The translations under genes and the position numbers were made by a program. From Tillus elongatus (taxonomy: Eukaryota; Arthropoda; Insecta; Coleoptera; Cleridae), in contig OZ023269.1 of NCBI GenBank assembly GCA_964006375.1, forward strand, positions 130,006,809 through 130,070,808: a stretch of DNA of 64,000 nucleotides, read 5' to 3'. The notes under the pieces are model-generated. The model made no database searches. It worked only from the letters and a program-made list of their open reading frames with translations, and was not told where the DNA came from. Below are positions 36,422 through 48,528 of the stretch, one piece after another (the first letter of the stretch is position 1; each line of letters opens with the position of its first letter).

Positions 36422-37800
36422 CCAAGGTTGTTCCAAGAATGGGTGACAAAGGAAAGGAGGTCGGAAGTTGATCTGCGCTGACGGAATCCATACTGTCTGT
36501 CGTGGATTAGACTGGGTTTTTCAAGGAATTTTAGTAATTCGTTGTTTATATACTTTTCCGTCACTTTAGAGACGACTGAAAGGAGAAAAATAGGCTTGTA
36601 GTTGTCAGGAAGCGCTTTGGATCCCCTCTTGGAGACGAGTTATACTCGAGCAGTTTTCCAGTTACTAGGAAATAAGCCTTCATTGTACGATGTCTGAAAC
36701 AGACGAGTCAGGATAGGAGCAAGTTCTGGTGCGCATTTTTTGAGAACAATTGCAGGGATCTCGTCAAGGCCAGATGCTTTCCTGTTATTAAGAGAAGAGA
36801 GCATCTATCGTACATTTTTAGTTTTGAAAATGATATCCGTAATTGTATTCGCGACATTGGGGACTGTTCGTGGTTGAACATTTGGAGGTGGGTTGAGAGT
36901 AGAATTGCCGGCGAACAACGAGGCAAAAAGTTCAGCCTTGCCCAGGGCGGCAAAAACAATTTCATCGCCTGAAACAACAGGTGGGAACGTGTTCTTGCAG
37001 AAATTATTCTCAATAGATTTAGCAAGAGTCCAGAAGGGTTTGCTGCCGTTGGAGCTTGAGAAGACTTTGTTTTTGATGTGGTTATTAAACGAGGTTTTTG
37101 CCTCAGAAATAATGCGGAGATAGCGGTTTGCTTTGACCTTTTCAAGTGTGGCCTTGTCACAGAATTTACATAACCAGGGCTTTTGAGTGGCTGAAGAGGT
37201 TTTCTTTGTTCGTTGAATAAATAATTCCATGCCAGCTTGGATGATTTCAGTGAGGTTTTGTGAGATATCAGGGTAGTCACGATGAAAGAAGCAGGCAGAC
37301 GCCCATGGAAATGAGGAAAAGTAATCCCGGATTTCGTCCCAGTTCGCGGAGTTGTAGTGTCAAACGATACGTGGGTGTGATGACTGTATGACCTCGGGTT
37401 GCATTGCGCAGGAAGCAATGACCATGCCGTGGTCTGAGCGACCAAGGGAGGCGGTGACTGATGTCTTATGGCATTCATGTTTTGTAGTAAGAAGGAGATC
37501 CAAGGGATTTGAGGTGTGTGGTGGGATGCGAGGAAAGTAAGTAGGTTGCTGAACAATATTGGCTAAAGAATTGCTGACTGCAAAGGCCTCCGCTACTTTC
37601 CCTTGTGGATCGGTTTTTGAAGATCTTAGCCATTCCTTATTATGCACATGAAGCTACCAAGAATAGTGATCTAGGAGAAAGGATATTCAGAAATCAGATG
37701 GTCGGTTTTTTTCAGAAATGTAGTCGAATAGCTGGACAAAGTTGTTTTTAGAAGGTGAGCGGTTTTGTGGTAGTACCGTGGCGATAGAGGTAATATATGT
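36422..37800 (-). pseudogene. Jockey/CR1-like LINE, endonuclease-to-RT segment
   Basis: Complements the copy at 34795. On the minus strand it encodes the late endonuclease (HNKEWLRSSKTDPQGKVAEA, NPLDLLLTTKHE, LGRSDHGMVIAS with the SDH motif), the linker (KPWLCKFCDKATLEKVKANR, SSNGSKPFWTLAKSIENNF) and the first reverse-transcriptase motifs (RKASGLDEIPAIVLKKCAPE, then QYGFRQRRST). Stops and frameshifts interrupt it after about 36680. Together with 34795-35990 it shows an EN-RT LINE without RNase H. Confidence 0.8.
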
Positions 37801-38814
37801 ATTTCAGTACAGATCAGTGTATATTTGAATTACCAGCATAGATATAGATGATTTTTCAAATATATTGTTACATTTTTTGGGGTTTCCATCTGCCACTTCT
37901 CGTTCCTCCTGGAAATATAATTTTATAATGTTCGCTGCTGTCAATGCAATCTAGACAAGTTGTTTGTGACCATAGCAGTAATAACACTCTATGAACTAGG
38001 CTCTCACAGAGAAGGATGTAACAATATTTTGCCCTTCTTGTCGATGCTAAACCTCTTAGTTACTATAAATCTTCAAACTATAAATTATTAAACATTGATA
38101 TCTTGTTACAGGAAAAGGCTTGGGCATTAAAAAACAATATGTGGTGTTTCAAATCTCTAAAATTTAACTTTGTCTTTTCTGTTAACTACCATAAAACGTT
38201 TTTCTGCATATTCAAAAGCAAAAACGTTAATTTTTATTGCCATATACTTCCACTGAAACGACTTTTTAACAACCGTAAAATCTTTGCTTCCTTGAGTTCA
38301 ACGACTTTGTCGATTCTCCCAGGCTTAATCGTAATAAATGGTTTTTCGATACATAAAAATGCATTAATATTGATTTATTCCAGACATGATTCCAGCGGGA
38401 ATTTTAGTTAATTAATGTAGAATGTGGGGCTAAAATGCTCTATGTAATCACAACACGGCAGGTCAAGGTGTGGCTCTGTACGAGGGGTATTTAGAATATT
38501 GATGTAATTCGGTAGATAGTTATAACACGTCTCACGTCTAAACTCGAAATATTTACTTTGGTTGTCTTAACACTCCCGACAGTATTTAGCATGCTGGATT
38601 AGAATGTTTGAATTGCTTTTAGACAACTAAAAATCTGTCGCCTCAAAATCTTCGTTGTGAGAATCAACTTGCTATTTTCGGTGTATGTGACGTCACACAA
38701 AGCCGAGATTATCCACACTTTTACTTCTACATTAGCAAATATTATTACGCCCTTGCACAATTTGTGATATGTATTTAATGTATGTGCCAAAAACGTGAAA
38801 AGTTGCAAAACAAT
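37801..38814. other. Unassigned sequence
   Basis: About 1 kb with no recognised gene. A 102-codon plus frame (38103-38411) is Phe/Lys/Asn-rich and shows no motif. Confidence 0.4.
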
Positions 38815-39921
38815 TGCAATAACTCAAAAACGATGAACTATATCAACTTTTTTCTTACAAACATGCATTATAATTCGCTGGAAAACACAAAAATGCAATA
38901 GAATAAGAGGGTGTTCTATATAAAAAGAAAGTGTGTATCACCAACGACTTATGGGCCATCCTGTGATTGTCAAAATAAGTTTATAAGATGCAGCTCAAGA
39001 TATCCTATAATTAACGTAAATACTTTTTTGTGATACCTTGTATAATAACGGATGTATTGAGCTTTGCCGTAGAAAATTGTCACCCTGTATATGTGTAAAT
39101 AGACAAAAACTGAAACTGACCTCGTATATGGGTTTTTGGGGTTCTAGTTCGCGCTCATTTGAAGAAACCTTTTTAAAATTCATAAGTAGCGGTCTTCTCA
39201 ATAACGAATTTTTTCTACGAAAATTTGCTAAAATATAGACTATTAAACTATAAACTCTATAGCTGCAACTACTGCCGAAGCATCAGAAAAAGGGTATATA
39301 TGAAATGGATTTTCTGAAAATATTTTAATAAAATGAAGGACAATGATGGTTGAAGCTGAATCTTAAGGCTTTGTAAAACACACTTGTTACGACATATCGT
39401 CTACATAATCCATATTTGTTCAAAATTCGTTGTCGGAAAATTGCAAATTTTGACGTTTTAAATAGCGACTTTGACGTTTGAAGAAGAAAAATTATCAAGT
39501 TTTCAAAATATTTTTTTCTGCTAATTCTTAGCGTTTTTGCGTCAAGAAAACTTAACCGTTCGATGTAATATTCAATTGGTTATGTTAATCACACAAAATA
39601 TTTTGTTCTTGTGCTTTCTTCTGATCACCAGTGGCACCCACATTTTTTGCTTAAAATGCCTATAACTTTTTTCCTTTCAACTTAGAGATCTTAATTTTGG
39701 CACGTAGGGTAAGTTGGATAGTAGAAACGTATATGCCAAATTTGGTTGTCATAGCTTTGTTATTTGCGGAGATACGAACATTTTCCGAAGAAAAACCAAA
39801 AATTTTGCCCAAAAAACTGGTCTGGTTTTTCTGGCTAACGAACGTATCCAAGCCACTTACAAAAGGAAGGTACGCACCAAATTTCATTAAAATCGGCCCA
39901 TTATTTTTTGAGTTATTGATA

Positions 39922-40001
<80 letters not shown>

Positions 40002-40040
40002 CACAGATCTCCCCATTAAATCAATTTTTCATTTTACGAA
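38815..40040 (-). repeat. Family R copy, minus strand
   Basis: Runs from the hairpin-adjacent body (ttcttacaaacatgcattat) through aacggatgtattgagctttg and the second body to the module A right flank and a (TA)n array (39924-40000). The left flank after the array is replaced by acacagatctccccattaaa. Confidence 0.7.
39924..40000. repeat. (TA)n microsatellite, family R site
   Basis: About 77 bp of TA after gagttattgatacg. Confidence 0.95.
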
Positions 40041-40479
40041 AAATTCGCTAAAATTAAAATGCTTTTTAAAATAAGAAGAGATAAACACGATTCGTATTCG
40101 TACTGACAGTAACATTATTTTTGCTTTAATATAAACAAACATGTTCTAATTGATTTAATATAATCTCTAACACTCGTATACGACACGCGATGACCGCAAA
40201 GGGCCCGCTTAATACGGATGTGTTCGTTTTCCTGACTAGAGGCGAGCAATCCAACACTCATGTTGTCACAAGGGTACCTGTCTGTGCAAGTTTGTTTCCG
40301 GTTCTTCCTTTCCGGTCGCAAATGGAGATAACATTGCCAACCTAAGGGAAATATGCTGTGGGTTTTAAAAAAGACATATATGTTAATGTTACGTAAAAAG
40401 TATGAAACTCATTCAGAAGTGTTCCCCTCTTAAACACGCAAACGTTTTGAAGTTTCGGTTCTAGAACATTTTATATCTT
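40041..40479. other. Unassigned sequence
   Basis: No gene or repeat is recognised. It lies between two opposed family R copies. Confidence 0.4.
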
Positions 40480-40547
40480 TGAACTAGCACACTTAGTGAG
40501 CGCCAACTAGGCCCCCTAGAACCCATATCAAGGGTCAGTTTCAATAA

Positions 40548-40551
<4 letters not shown>

Positions 40552-40626
<75 letters not shown>
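40552..40626. repeat. (TA)n microsatellite, family R site
   Basis: About 75 bp of TA between gtttcaataaatta and aatgtatgtgtcacaccc. Confidence 0.95.
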
Positions 40627-40629
<3 letters not shown>

Positions 40630-41403
40630 GTATGTGTCACACCCAAAACACAAATAATAATGGGCCGATTTTATTCAAATTTGGCACGTACCTTCCTTTT
40701 GCAAGTGGCGCCGGTTTTCCCGGAATATTTTGTGTTTTCTTTCGGAAATCTCCGAAAGTAATAAAGAAGGACAACCAAATTTGGTGCGCTGGTTTCCGTC
40801 ATAAAGAGTATCCTATGTATCAAAATGGAGACATATAAGGTAACAGAAAAAAAAGTTATAGGCATTTAAAGAAAAAAATTGGGTGCCACTGATGACACGA
40901 TAAACGGACAAAAGTAAAATAATATATAACAAAATCCTATGTATGATCCAAAGTTTGTTGGCGCAAAAAGGTTGAGAAATGCCAGAAAAATTACTTTGAA
41001 AATTTGATAACTTTTCCTCTTAAAACGTCAAAGTCGCTATTTAAAAGGTCAAAATTGGCAACTTTTAGTCAAAGAACCTGAAGCTAATACGGCCTATGTA
41101 GAGAAAATGTTACAAGAAATGTGTTTTGCGAGTCTTTAAATTTCAGCTTCAGCCGTCACTGTTACGTATTTCACTAAAATGTTACCAGAAAATTCATTTC
41201 AAATAGACCCTTTCTCTGATTCTTTAGCAGTAGTTTTAGTTATTGAGTTTATGGTTTAATTCCCTATAATTTTTAGCAAATTTTCGTAGAATGAACTTGC
41301 TATTGAGGAGACCGCAACTTTTGCATTTTAAAAATATTTTTTTAAATGAGCGGAACTAGGTCCCCTAGCACCCACATCAGGGGTTAGTTTCAGTTCTTAT
41401 CTG

Positions 41404-41408
<5 letters not shown>

Positions 41409-41477
<69 letters not shown>
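41409..41477. repeat. (TA)n microsatellite, second-module site
   Basis: About 69 bp of TA between cagttcttatctggtttt and aaaggctgactcatttc, where other copies have acatatatacagggtgacgc. A short TA seed there has expanded. Confidence 0.95.
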
Positions 41478-41480
<3 letters not shown>

Positions 41481-41915
41481 GCTGACTCATTTCTACGGTA
41501 AAAATCAATACTACTGTTATTATACAAGATACGAGAAACAATGGTGTACGCCTATGATAGGGTGTCTTGATCTACATCTTAAAAAACTATTTCTACCATC
41601 ACAGGTGGCCCATAAGTCGTTGGTGATACATATTTTTTTATCGAACACGCCTTATATTATTGCATTCTGCATTTTTTATCGAAATATAATGCATGTTTGT
41701 GAGAAAAGAAATTCGCGACGCAGCAAATGCGTTATGGTAGCGAATTTCATTAAATGCTTCGAATTTGATTACCTGCAATTTGAGCTACATCTTATAAAAA
41801 TTATTTTGACAATCACATAAGTCGTTGGTGATACAAATTTGCTTTTTTCAATCGAACATCCTTTATATTATTGCATTTTTGCATTTTCCATCGAATTGTT
41901 ATGCATGCTTGTTTT

Positions 41916-42134
41916 CAAGTTATTTCAATTGTTTTGCCACTTTCCAGATTTTTGGCACATATCAAAAATTGTGATAGGTCGTTTGAACCAACAAAAATCG
42001 ATGTCCAATGCAAATGACGCATTCAGAGAGGTTTTCGTTTATATTATTACATGGAACAATCGAGATTCCATGCACGGGGCGCTTTCAAATAGTGACTGAA
42101 TTTACAAAACAAAAACAAAAATATTTCTTTTTTT
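41916..42134. other. Unassigned spacer
   Basis: About 220 bases between family R and a LINE. Nothing was recognised. Confidence 0.4.
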
Positions 42135-43125
42135 AATTTCAACAACACACCACGAGGGCTCACAGCGTCAATATTATCGTACCGTGGCTGTCGACAAGGA
42201 GGAAAGAGGCAACTTGTTAATTCTGGATTTGAAGGTTTGGAGGTTCGGCGGAGAAGGAAAAACATGTGCCGGCAAGGAATTCCACAACTTGGAAGTCCTC
42301 GGGACAAAAGAGCGGGCATGTTCTATGTCTAATGACCTGGACAGTAAAAGCGTTCATTCGCTCTGTTCCTCTGGTAGATCTGTTGGGAGCACCAGGTGGA
42401 GGAACTATGGAAGAAAGCTCCTCTGAGCAGTGCCCGTGAAGATATCTATAAAAGAAAAAGAGGTTACCAACGGCACGTCGGTGGGCAAGCGATGCCAGCT
42501 TTTGGGTGAGGGTAAGGTCATTCTCTTCTAAATAGAGTCCAGGATAGCGAGTGTAGAAGCGGCAGCGGCACCCCAGATGTGGGAGCAGTATTCGAGGTTT
42601 GGCCTTACTTGTGAAGTATATAAGGTATAGAGATTCGCTGGTGAAAAGTATTTGCGAGCCCGGAAGAGGAAACCTAATTCCTTAGCAGCCGCTTCTGCAA
42701 TTGATGTGACATCGATCTGCGCTGACGGAATCCATACTGCCTGTCGTGGATTAGACTGTGTTTTTCAAGAAATTTTAGTAATTCAGTGTTTATATACATT
42801 TCCATCACTTTAGAGATGACTGAAAGGAGAGAAATATGCCTGCAGTTGCTAGGAAGCGCTTTGGACCCTTTCTTGGGGACGGGTTGTACTCGAGCAATTT
42901 TCCAGCTACTAGGGAATATACCTCTATTGTAAGATGTCTGAAACAGACGAGTCAAGACAGGAGTAAGTTCTGGTGCGCATTTTTTGAGAACAATTGCTGG
43001 GATCTCGTCAAGGCCAGAGGCTTTCCTGGTATTAAGAGAAGAGACCATCTTTCGTACCTTTTTAGTTTTGAAAATGATATTCGTCATTTTATGCGCGACA
43101 TTGGGGACTGTTGGTGGTTGAACTG
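42135..43125 (-). pseudogene. Jockey/CR1-like LINE with internal deletion
   Basis: On the minus strand, 43125-42714 encodes the early reverse transcriptase (NTRKASGLDEIPAIVLKKCA, then QYGFRQRRS). At about 42713 it jumps to the thumb region and C-terminus (FSPANLYTL through the terminal RTSK-WNSLP region). Compared with 34795 and 36422, the palm with the catalytic Asp residues and YADD is missing. The 3' UTR (caacacaccacgagggctca) is intact. Confidence 0.8.
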
Positions 43126-43194
43126 TCGTAACTCAATTCTTTCAAATAGAACCCATCCTTATTTTGTATTTCAGAAGTGAAGGGCAACAGAATA

Positions 43195-43455
43195 AATGTT
43201 TGATAAGTTATTTAAAAGAATGTTTTCGGATTTTCGTGAAAAAATTGTTTGTAAATTTTTATGCAAAAAACCTTTCTGGGAGTTTTGTCGAAAAGTTTAT
43301 TTGATGAAATATGGCATATTGTTTCTACTATATAGGTTATACTGGTAACCAAATTTGATACCTGCTTTCATTACAAAAAGACGTATTTGCTACTGAAAAT
43401 ATTTTTAGAAAAATTCACTAACATAACGTACTTGCTGCGTCCAAACTTTTTTCTC
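43195..43455 (+). repeat. Family R terminal half-unit
   Basis: The right half of the hairpin unit (aatatggcatattgtttctac onward) ends in the outer arm (gtacttgctgcgtccaaac). A gttttcggattttcgtga body motif precedes it. Confidence 0.65.
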
Positions 43456-44108
43456 CTAATTAATTAGCTTCGTAAAGGCAAATAAATCAATGCGTTGTAT
43501 CGAATTTCATAAATAAATAAGGGACAAAACTTAAAAGAAGACATCTTAGTTAAAGGCAAATATCCAGATTTACATCATGACAATACTTGTGTTCACTACG
43601 TGCTGAACGTGAAACAGTACAATTATCCAATAACCCTTATATTTATCTGATCTTGCATCTTATAACTTTTGTTATCATATTGTATAAGCTACTCTGCCAA
43701 AACTGACAAACAACAAAAACAACAATATTATATAAGCTATAAGGATGAATTTTGCCAGCGGTGAAGACGCCAGGAAATAGACGACAGGTATTTTGTAGCG
43801 CTAAATGAATCAGGGAATCATTATGATAAGTGATGATAAACCCAATTATCTAACCAACCTTGTTTGATTGACGTAAATTCTGTGACATAAAATGTGTACG
43901 TAATGTACAAATTATTCAAAATATCATTAGCGTTAGTGTAACGCTTGCCCAAATTTCCTTGATATTTAACATTTAAAAGATAATGCAACAATTTTTTTGG
44001 ATATGGCACTTATTCCTCTTTGCTTAAACGGCTGCTGTTTTAGCTTCTGTAAATTAACTCTTAAAACATTAGTTTTGCGGAAATTTATTTTTCTTATTTC
44101 TATTTCAG
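43456..44108. other. Unassigned sequence upstream of a possible exon
   Basis: No recognised repeat in 650 bases. The pyrimidine-rich run before 44109 (ttatttttcttatttctatt) looks like a splice acceptor tract. Confidence 0.35.
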
Positions 44109-44219
44109 ATAAAACAGACAGAAAATTTATTAGACCGCTCAATCCGGATGTAATATATCCAGGGTTTTTATGTAATAAGGATAACAATATACTATACTGT
44201 ACAAGGATATAACATACAG
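44109..44219 (+). CDS. Possible exon, unknown function
   Basis: A strong acceptor-like tract and cag precede this stretch, and ACAG-GTAATC, a donor-like sequence, follows it. One phase is open and reads DKTDRKFIRPLNPDVIYPGF, then LCNKDNNILYCTRI, and stops at TAA (44210-44212). It would be a last coding exon. The family is not recognised, and chance cannot be excluded in AT-rich DNA. Confidence 0.25.
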
Positions 44220-44465
44220 GTAATCCATTTTATTTATTCGCTGGATTAGGGCCCAAGTAGTTAATGATTTCTTTTTCCAGGAGGTCAGGTCGAAATCTAG
44301 AGGACAGTGGCGTGTAAAACTTCAAGTTCTACAAGCAAACTAATAAAAGGGGCAACTTATTCGCAGATTATTAACATTACCTTGTGACAACAATCTTTAC
44401 TGTACTTTTGTTATTTCTAAACATATTTTAAAGCTTATTCCTAAGTCTACCCCGAGATTAAAAGA
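44220..44465. other. Unassigned spacer
   Basis: Nothing recognised between the possible exon and the next family R terminus. Confidence 0.4.
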
Positions 44466-45447
44466 GTCTAGACGCAGCAAGTGCGTTATGGAAGTGAATT
44501 TTCATAAAAATATTTTTAATAGCAAATATGTCTGTTTAATGTAAGCATGCATCAATTTGGTTACCGGTATAACCCATATAGTAGGAACAATGTATCATAT
44601 TTTATCAAAATAACTTGCTTGAAAATTTACAAAAACTTTCCTAAAGTAAAATTAAAACGTTTCCGAGAAAACACGTTTCCTAGCTGACGAACCTTAGGTT
44701 AATAGCAAATTGCGTTATTGAATTTTGAAGCGTTTAATGAAAATTCGCTACCAAAACGTACTTACTGCGTCTTGATTTTTTTACAAACATGCATCATATT
44801 TCGATGACAAATGCAAAAATGCAATGAGGAATGTTAAAAAAAATTTGTAGGTATCACCAACGACTTATGGGCCATCAGTGATTGTCAAAATAATTTTATA
44901 AGATGCAGCTCAAGACACCCTATAGGTAACGTATAAATTTTTTTCTCGTATCTTGCATAATAACAATTATATTGAGATTTACCGTTGAAATGCGTCACCC
45001 TGTATGTATGTAAACAGAAATTAAACCCGGACATGGATTCTGGGGGACCTAGTTCGCGCTCATTTGAAGAAAGCTTTTTAGAACTCAAAAGCCGCGGTCT
45101 TCTTATTGACGAACTTTTTCTATGAAAATTAGCTAAAAATTATAGACCGTTATACCATAAACTTAACTAAGACTACTTCCAAAGCATCAGACAAAGTGAT
45201 TATTTGAAATGAATTCTTTGGAAATATTTTATTAAAATGTTGGGCAAAAATGGTTGAAGCTGAAACTTAAGGGTTTGCAGAACAGTTCTTACATAATCCG
45301 TATTTCTTTCAGGTTCTTTGCCTAAATGCTGTTTCAAATTGCGACTTTTTACGTTTTGAGGAAAACCCCCATTTTTTTTAAATGCCTCTACCTTTTTTGT
45401 CTTTAAACTTACAGGACCTATAATTTTGGTAAATTGTTCAGCCTTTA

Positions 45448-45453
<6 letters not shown>

Positions 45454-45527
<74 letters not shown>
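45454..45527. repeat. (TA)n microsatellite, family R site
   Basis: About 74 bp of TA between gttcagcctttatattt and actgaaactgaccctgg. Confidence 0.95.
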
Positions 45528-45528
<1 letters not shown>

Positions 45529-45887
45529 CTGAAACTGACCCTGGATATGGGTTCTAGGACGCCTAGTTCGCGCTCATTTAAACAAAGTTTTTCCAAATTC
45601 AAACGTCGGGACCTTCTCGTTAGTGAATTTTTGTAAAGAAAATTGACTAAAACAAGCACGGGAAAAGTCTACGACTGTATTAAATAAACGGTTTCAGTAA
45701 GGTAGGGAAAGAACAAACAACCAGATAGGCTATTCAGATTGAATTAAGTCTTAAAACTTTCATCTCCTCTTTATCAAATTATTTTTATACACAAATTCGC
45801 CAAAAAATTCATAGGAATAACAACAACCTGATTATAAGTGAAGTGAAATGAAATTAAAAAAGAAAATCGAGAAAAGTACAGTCACTA

Positions 45888-45962
45888 ACTAGGATTAAAA
45901 CTCGTCATGTAGGAGTCGATTATTCGATGTACAGGGACTTACCCCAGTGAGCTACGCTCAAT
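45888..45962 (-). repeat. tRNA-like block in family R (second type)
   Basis: On the minus strand it has gcgtagctcactggggtaag (A-box-like) and GAGTTTTAATCC (B-box-like), more decayed than 26130. Confidence 0.45.
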
Positions 45963-46199
45963 ATGTATGTACTAGCAGGTATATCCCATAATACATGTTA
46001 ATTATTTTACGTTTTACAATTTACACAAAACCATTTTGATTTACAATGGATTTTTTGCTCATATTTCAACGAAATCAACGAAAATAACGACTTAGACACA
46101 TAATATCTACAAGCTTGTTACTCATTTCTTGTAGTATATTTGATTTACATCCGTACTCAATCAATTTTGACCTTTTAACTTCCTTGAAGATGAACAATT

Positions 46200-47180
46200 T
46201 ACCAATATTTAGGTCTGTTAGTTTAAAGATAAAAAAGTTAGAGGCATTTAAAGAAAAAAAAATCGGGGTTTTCCGCAGAACGTAAAAAGTCGCGATTTGA
46301 AACGTCAAAAATAGCAAGATTTAGGCAAAGAACGTGAAAGAAATACGGATTATGTAACGAGTGTTCTGCAAACCCTTAAGTTTCAGCTTCAACCATCATT
46401 GCCCTTCATTTTACTGAAATATTTCCAGAAAATTCATTTCAAATAGACCCTTTCTCTGATGCTTTGGCAGCAGTTTTAGTTACGTTTATGGTTTAACGGT
46501 CTATAATTTTTAGCTAATTTTCGTAGAAAAAATTCTTCATGGAGGAGACCGCTGCTTTTAAATTCTAAAAAGATTTTTTTAAATGAGCGCAAAGTAGGCC
46601 CCCTAGAATCCATATCCGGGTTTACTTTCTGTTTACATATATACAGGGTGACGCATTTCTACGGTAAAGCTCAATATAATTGTTATTATGCAAGATACGA
46701 GAAAATATTGTATACATTACCTATAGGGTGTCTTGAGCTGAATCTTATAAAATTATTTTGACAATCACAGGCTGGCCCATAAGTCATTGGTGATACCTAC
46801 AATTTTTTTTGAACATTCCTTATGCATTTTTGCATTTTCATCGAAATATGATGCATGTTTCGGAAAAAAATCGAGACGCAGTAAGTGCGTTTTGGTAGCG
46901 AATTTTCAATAAACGCTTCAAAGTTCAATAACGCAATTTGCTATTAACCTAAGGTTCGTCAGCTAGGAAACGAGTTTTCTCGAAAACGTTTTAAGTTTAT
47001 TTTCAGAAAATTTTTGTACATTTTCAAACAAGTTATTTTGATAAAACATGGTATATTGTTCCTACTATATAGGTTATACCGGTGACCAAATTGATGCCTG
47101 CTTGCATTAAAGAGACATGTTTGCTATTAAAACATTTTTATGAAAATTCACTTCCATAGCGCACTTGCTACGTCCAGACT
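46200..47180 (+). repeat. Family R copy (second body and terminus)
   Basis: Begins caatatttaggtctgttag and runs through tggaggagaccgctgct, acagggtgacgcatttctac and the hairpin unit (46871-47179). It ends cttgctacgtccagac. It is head-to-head with the preceding minus-strand copy. Confidence 0.75.
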
Positions 47181-47356
47181 TTAAACTTGCGGAGATATGA
47201 TTTTTTTTCGAAGTGAAACCCAAAGTTTTCTTGGAAAACCTTGTTAGATTTTCCTGGCTAACGAACTTATGCAAGCCACTTACAAAAGGAAGGAATTCAC
47301 CAAATTTGATCAAAATCGGACCCTTACTTTTCGAGTTATCGGTGTGATACATATGC

Positions 47357-47429
<73 letters not shown>

Positions 47430-47440
47430 TATATATATAT

Positions 47441-47533
<93 letters not shown>

Positions 47534-47685
47534 CATATAAAAATTGAAACTGACCCCGGATATGGGTTATCTAGGGTCCTAGTTTGCGCTAATTTGAAGA
47601 AATTTTTTCAAAATTCAAAAGTCGGGATCTCCTCATTATTGATTTTGTTTAAAGAAAATTCACTAAAAGAATTGACTTGAGTTTT
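47181..47685 (-). repeat. Family R module A, minus strand
   Basis: The right flank (ccttacttttcgagttatcg), (TA)n and left flank (gaaactgaccccggatatgg through ctcctcattattgat) form a complete module with no body attached, inserted next to the previous copy. Confidence 0.75.
47362..47530. repeat. (TA)n microsatellite with ATAG interruptions
   Basis: About 169 bp of TA, interrupted twice by a G (tatagatata) about 15 bases apart. Confidence 0.97.
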
Positions 47686-47753
47686 TCTTGTACAGAGTAA
47701 AGTCCAATGCGTTTGTTTCGATATGGCCCGCGCCACTGCTAAGGGAGATTTAC

Positions 47754-47974
47754 TGGAATTGACATAGAAATGAAAGCAAGACTAGAAAGGTCTGGCTTTC
47801 CTTTCCTTGCTTGAGTAATTCTTGAAGATAATTATAGCTTTTTCTTAACACAATTTCAGCTGCCTTCCTTTTTTCTATAGAATCTTTCATTATTTTTGTA
47901 GGTACAACAATCTGGAGTAAAGACATCTTAATTTCGTCCAATTGAATCAAAATCTTGTAGATTAGGTTTTTCTG
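47754..47974 (-). CDS. Possible host exon, coiled-coil/BAG-like
   Basis: On the minus strand an acceptor-like aaatattacag at 47975 is followed by an open frame reading ILIQLDEIKMSLLQIVVPTK, then IMKDSIEKRKAAEIVLRKSY, then NYLQELLKQGKESQTF. A donor-like CCA-GTAAAT follows at 47753. The composition is normal protein-like, with amphipathic helices. The KDS-x-x-KRK spacing after an LDEI helix vaguely recalls the end of a BAG domain, but this is a guess. An in-frame TAG just upstream (47992-47990) requires the acceptor. It overlaps no recognised repeat. Confidence 0.35.
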
Positions 47975-48524
47975 CTGTAATATTTGTTTCTAAATGATAC
48001 GAATTTAGTTGATTTTTTTTGCGAATATTTCCCACTTTTGTAATTTCAGATAATGAAACGCGAAAACATTCTAAGCATTTGTAATAAGCTCCGGAAAAAT
48101 AATAAATAATTTATACGGTAACCAGATTTTATCTCCTACAAAAAATTCTTTCCCTGATTATATTAGATATAAACATTTTCTCAATTTAACCAAATTACTC
48201 GCTGCTTTTCCATTACAAAGCCACAACCAATTAGGTATATATTACGTATTTTGTCTTTCCATCAACCAATTTCCGCGACTTGCACCGTGTCTCTTGACTC
48301 AGCTTTTTGTTTACAGATAATCAAGCGTTTTCACCAGCGGAACCTGCAAATTATATAACACTCCTAGATGTCAAGGGCAATTATTTTTCGATAAACTGCA
48401 TTAATTTATAAAAACACAATTATTAATAAAAAAATTAAGATTCTAAAATGGCTTATGACAGACGTTTAAATTACCCATTAAATAGGCATTGAAATTTTTT
48501 TGACTAATTTAATATAATTAATAA
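47975..48524. other. Unassigned sequence
   Basis: No repeat or gene recognised over 550 bases. If the exon at 47754-47974 is real, this would be its intron. Confidence 0.4.
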
Positions 48525-48528
48525 AGGT

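Larger units (their letters stand above)
40480..41915 (+). repeat. Family R copy with two TA arrays
   Basis: Module A (40490-40800) with (TA)n, second body (40860-41280), the second module (ctattgaggagaccgcaac) with its own (TA)n (41409-41477), and a terminal region partly doubled (41560-41710 and 41780-41900). The usual outer arm is missing. Confidence 0.75.
44466..46195 (-). repeat. Family R copy, minus strand, well preserved
   Basis: Outer arm (gtctagacgcagcaagtgcg) at 44466, hairpin unit to 44774, second module without TA expansion (44885-45130), second body, module A with (TA)n (45454-45527), tRNA-like block (45888-45962), and first body to about 46190, where an oppositely oriented copy starts. 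It is a useful reference for the module order. Confidence 0.8.
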
